Below are positions 51,479-64,000 of a stretch of 64,000 nt of DNA, in pieces. This DNA is from Candidatus Aminicenantota bacterium. Lineage in GTDB: Bacteria; Acidobacteriota; Aminicenantia; UBA2199. The DNA is taken from assembly GCA_026393835.1 (NCBI GenBank), contig JAPKZK010000073.1:1-64000 (forward strand), in the 5' to 3' direction. Within the stretch, counting starts at the first letter, position 1, and every line of letters starts with the position of its first letter. A program made the translations under genes and the position numbers. The notes under the pieces are model-generated. The model was not told the DNA's origin. It did not search any database and saw nothing but the letters and a program-made list of their open reading frames with translations.

Positions 51479-52170
51479 GTCGGCAGCCGGTTTTTTATTG
51501 TTCCATTTGCGGGCAGGAATTGCTTGAAAGAGAAAGCGCCTGTATATGCAGCTTCTGTGGGAAACAGGAGCAGGGCGAATGGGTCTGTCCCAACGGACAT
51601 TACACGTGCGAAGATTGCCGCCTTGCTTCACCCGCGGAGGCGATTGAAAGGGTTTGTCTTGAAACTCGTTCGCAAAATCCCCGGGAGATTGCCGATTTGT
51701 TGATGAGGCATCCGGCTTTTAAAGATCATGGGGTAGAGCATCATCTCCTGGTTGCGCCGGTTATCCTGGCGGCTTTTGCCAATTCCAGGCAAACCCGGGT
51801 GGATAAGGCAAAAATCCAATCTGCCATAAAGCGTCTTGTGGATATACCTATTGGGGTTTGTGGGAGTCGCGGCGATTGTGGGGCGTGTGTAGGGGCGGGG
51901 GCGGCGGTTTCTATTATTTTCGGTTCGGGCGCCAATCCGGCGATGGGGCGAAGCCGGGCGCTCAGGGCCGCGGGCAGCGCCTTGCTGCGCCTGGCGGAAA
52001 TGGACGGTCACCGTTGTTGTAAGCAGAGTGTTTATGCGGCGTTGGAGACTGGCTGGCATATATTAGGCAAGGAACTGGGCAGCTCCCTTGAAATGGGAAA
52101 AATAACCTGCGGGTTTTCCCACAAAATAGCAGATTGCAAGAAAGGAAAATGTCCTTATTATAATGAATAA
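51475..52170 (+). CDS. DUF5714 domain protein (Cys-rich)
   Basis: A 231-residue protein with an N-terminal double zinc-ribbon ('YCSICGQEL', 'CICSFCGKQ', '[14 protein letters not shown]') followed by the DUF5714 core ('[18 protein letters not shown]', '[16 protein letters not shown]', 'KITCGFS'). Function unknown. The Cys-rich core may bind a metal or cluster. It overlaps the lipoate-ligase gene by eight bases, and its start overlaps the broken ACR3 stop. Confidence 0.75.
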   Translation: MSRQPVFYCSICGQELLERESACICSFCGKQEQGEWVCPNGHYTCEDCRLASPAEAIERVCLETRSQNPREIADLLMRHPAFKDHGVEHHLLVAPVILAAFANSRQTRVDKAKIQSAIKRLVDIPIGVCGSRGDCGACVGAGAAVSIIFGSGANPAMGRSRALRAAGSALLRLAEMDGHRCCKQSVYAALETGWHILGKELGSSLEMGKITCGFSHKIADCKKGKCPYYNE

Positions 52171-53257
52171 AAGTTTTTCAGGGGTCCAGGGGGCGGTTTT
52201 TCAAAAAAGCCCCCTGGTCACCGAAGGTAAAAATCAATGGCGTTTGTTAAAAGACGGTATTCACGACCCTTTCCGGCATTTTGCGGTGGAAGAAGCGTTG
52301 TTGCGGGGAATCGATGACGGCGTTACTTCACCTACCTTAAGGCTGCGCCAGATAGAGCCTTCTGTCTGGATCGGCGTTTATCAATATCCCGATGAAGATG
52401 TGGATGTGAATTATTGTGGGGCGAAAGGGATCAAAATCGTACGCCGGCCTAATCCCGGCGGGGCCGTGTACCAGGATGGGGGCAGTTTTTGTTATTCGTT
52501 GTTTTGCCCCAAGGAGTTCCTGTTTAAAGGGCTGAATGTCCGGGAAGCGGAGCAGTTATACCCGCTTATCGGGAAAGCCGTTATCGAAACCTGTCGGGAT
52601 TTCGGGGTAAAGGCGGAGCTTTCCCCGGTCAATGATATTACCATTGGGGGCCGCAAGGTGTATGGCTCGGCGCAGGTGGAATTTTATTCGGCTTTCGTTC
52701 ACAGCGGTACGCTTTTGGTGAAAACGGACCTGGAGGAAATGGAAAAATGTTTGAAACCTTCCCGGCTCAAATTTAGCGATAAGGGGTTCCGTGATGTAAA
52801 AAGTAGGGTAATCAATCTTTGTGAAGCGGTAGGGAGAGATATCGAAATTGCCGAGGTCATGGATAAGCTGGTTTCTCATATGGCTGAATTGTTGCAGGTG
52901 GATTTTTATGAAGCGGGTTTATCGGCGGCGGAGGTCCAGGCGGCGGATGCATTGTACAGGGAGAAATACGCAGCCCCGGGGTGGACTTTTAGAAAAAAGG
53001 ATGCCCATGGGGTAGTGGTTTCCACCAAGGCGCGCAGCGGTGTAATCACCCTTGAGGTTTCACTGGAGGGGGACGCGATTGCGGGGGCCCATATCAAGGG
53101 CGATTTCCTGGTCCCGGACCAGGGGGAATTAAACCGGGTTATGGATGACTTTAAAGGGAAGACGCTTTCCGGCGCCCTGGAGGTTGTTCGATCCGGCCGT
53201 TTGCCCGCTGATGTCAGGGAAGCGCTCGACGAGTTGTTAAACGGCATCATTAAATAA
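52163..53257 (+). CDS. Lipoate-protein ligase A family protein
   Basis: A 364-residue ligase. 'WRLLKDGIHDPFRHFAVEEALLR', in part, 'VRRPNPGGAVYQDGGSFCYS' (lipoate/adenylate binding, cores 'RRPNPGGAVYQ') and 'DITIGGRKVYGSAQ' (catalytic Lys region) are the LplA motifs. The first 25 or so residues are encoded by a dispersed repeat (52169-52218) and do not match the family, so the true start may be later. It attaches lipoyl groups to carrier proteins. Its place after DUF5714 in a thiol/metalloid island is unusual. Confidence 0.85.
   Translation: MNKSFSGVQGAVFQKSPLVTEGKNQWRLLKDGIHDPFRHFAVEEALLRGIDDGVTSPTLRLRQIEPSVWIGVYQYPDEDVDVNYCGAKGIKIVRRPNPGGAVYQDGGSFCYSLFCPKEFLFKGLNVREAEQLYPLIGKAVIETCRDFGVKAELSPVNDITIGGRKVYGSAQVEFYSAFVHSGTLLVKTDLEEMEKCLKPSRLKFSDKGFRDVKSRVINLCEAVGRDIEIAEVMDKLVSHMAELLQVDFYEAGLSAAEVQAADALYREKYAAPGWTFRKKDAHGVVVSTKARSGVITLEVSLEGDAIAGAHIKGDFLVPDQGELNRVMDDFKGKTLSGALEVVRSGRLPADVREALDELLNGIIK
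52169..52218. repeat. Dispersed palindromic repeat within the ligase N-terminal coding region
   Basis: Contains 'ggggtccagggggc' and 'aaaaagccccctgg', an inverted pair; it is the reverse-orientation counterpart of the 6690-6791 element and is translated into the atypical ligase N-terminus. Confidence 0.65.
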
Positions 53258-53269
53258 AAGGAGACATCG

Positions 53270-53614
53270 ATGCAAGGAAATGGACAGGAAAGCAGCGGCG
53301 AGCAAGTACGTCGCATGAGGCTTGAAGCCCTGGTGGCCGCGCCGCCGACTTCGAAGTGTAAAAAGGTTATCGGGTTGATGGAAGAACAGGTGGCCGCATA
53401 TCCCGGCAAATTGAAACTGGATATTTACTATGCCGGGGAGCAGCTCACGGTCAAGCCTACCCGGGGCTACCAGGTGGAAGGGAAATCGAAAAAGATACCT
53501 TCTTGTTTTGTTAATGGGCTCCAGGTGGCTTCGGGCGAAATCCCGGACCCGGGGGAATTGCGGAAGATCGTGGCCAGGGAAGTCTCGAAACGAGATGAGT
53601 TCTGGGAAAGATAG
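53270..53614 (+). CDS. Thioredoxin-fold protein without CxxC
   Basis: A 114-residue protein with thioredoxin topology ('LEALVAAPPTSKCKKVIGLMEEQVAAYPGKLKLDIYY', cores 'TSKCKKVIGLME', then 'KIPSCFVNGLQVASG'). The CxxC position is reduced to a single Cys ('TSKCK'), and another Cys sits at 'IPSCF'. It is 12 bases after the lipoate ligase gene and starts after AGGAG. No function assigned. Confidence 0.65.
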   Translation: MQGNGQESSGEQVRRMRLEALVAAPPTSKCKKVIGLMEEQVAAYPGKLKLDIYYAGEQLTVKPTRGYQVEGKSKKIPSCFVNGLQVASGEIPDPGELRKIVAREVSKRDEFWER

Positions 53615-53641
53615 CAAAACCGGCGGGTTACGGGGTAATTC

Positions 53642-53671
53642 TTGACAACGATATCTTTTTTATGGTAGTAT
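53642..53671 (+). promoter_or_regulatory. Putative sigma-70 promoter of the NRPS gene
   Basis: TTGACA and TAGTAT with an 18-base spacer, 132 bases before the NRPS GTG. The long leader (53672-53803) is AT-rich and could carry regulatory structure; I see no clear riboswitch. Confidence 0.55.
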
Positions 53672-53803
53672 TATTTCTAAAATCAAATGCGTTTACTATT
53701 AATACAAACCTTGCGAAAGTTTGAAGTAAAAATACATATAAAATATTAAATTTTATTATCACGGTGGCAGCTTATGCAAATTTCTTTATGTTCGAGGTAA
53801 AAT

Positions 53804-64000
<10,197 letters not shown>

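Noticed and set aside
53672..53803. Riboswitch or attenuator in the NRPS leader
   Set aside because: The leader is AT-rich but I could not find a convincing stem set or known motif.

Overview
This 64 kb window reads as a chromosomal segment of a diderm bacterium. It carries OmpA-type peptidoglycan binding, a fused LptC/LptA lipopolysaccharide-transport protein, bacterial SecG, PgpA, RimO and L28, and bacterial tRNAs. The many 'AAA-ATPase-like + PD-(D/E)XK' proteins, the spacers packed with short oligonucleotide repeats (families built on TGAATGA, GAAGGTGA and GGAACCTTTT...AAAAGGTTCC) and a very large NRPS carrying such repeats inside its reading frame resemble Candidatus Aminicenantes (Acidobacteriota-related). 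That taxonomic guess is inference from gene style; no rRNA is present to test it.

Layout. 1-2.0 kb: a truncated Rpn/transposase_31 nuclease and an AAA-ATPase/PD-(D/E)XK gene. 2.2-9.3 kb (minus strand): a six-gene operon encoding a PspA/IM30 protein, a membrane-anchored solute-binding protein fused to an OmpA peptidoglycan-binding domain, an ABC permease, an ABC ATPase, a membrane coiled-coil protein and a Cdc48/Vps4-like AAA ATPase. I consider this the best candidate for an undescribed system: an ESCRT-III-like PspA beside its own AAA motor and a peptidoglycan-tethered ABC importer. 9.4-12.6 kb: truA, a TIGR00725 nucleotide-binding protein, rpmB, a secreted papain-fold protein, tRNA-Glu and tRNA-Lys. 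12.9-16.4 kb: a 21-bp tandem array, an RHH/RelE toxin-antitoxin pair, a decayed VapBC-like locus and another ATPase/nuclease. 16.5-22.8 kb: a DUF362 protein, the LptC-LptA fusion, an HD-domain protein, tRNA-Ser, tRNA-Leu, and secG-tpiA-pgk.

22.9-26.1 kb is an AT-richer three-gene operon: archaeal-type (type II) GAPDH, a mevalonate-decarboxylase-like GHMP protein lacking two catalytic residues, and a TIR-domain protein. It looks imported and may work around NAD. 26.2-32.7 kb holds a mannose-1-phosphate guanylyltransferase, a HicAB pair whose toxin carries an internal deletion, pgpA-rimO, an XRE regulator, a second 21-bp array, a nucleotidyltransferase fragment and a HEPN-MNT pair. 33.0-41.0 kb is a restriction-like defence operon (PLD-nuclease/SNF2 helicase, Eco57I-type methylase with a single-base frameshift, AAA ATPase). 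41.3-47.0 kb has two ATPase gene remnants, a perfect 37-bp palindrome, an LTxxQ periplasmic protein, a SpoIIE-type phosphatase with a membrane sensor region, and another AAA/PD-(D/E)XK gene.

47.1-53.6 kb is a metalloid/thiol island: ArsR regulator, ArsP-type permease, DUF3343/Fe-S protein, a Cys-rich micro-protein, two thioredoxins, CcdA, a truncated ACR3 pump, DUF5714, a lipoate-protein ligase and a thioredoxin-like protein. From 53.8 kb to the window edge runs one NRPS of more than 3,399 residues, C-A-T-C-A-T-C-C-A(partial), with a tandem C-C pair whose HHxxxDG motifs are both altered, and a last A domain whose specificity residues match the threonine code.
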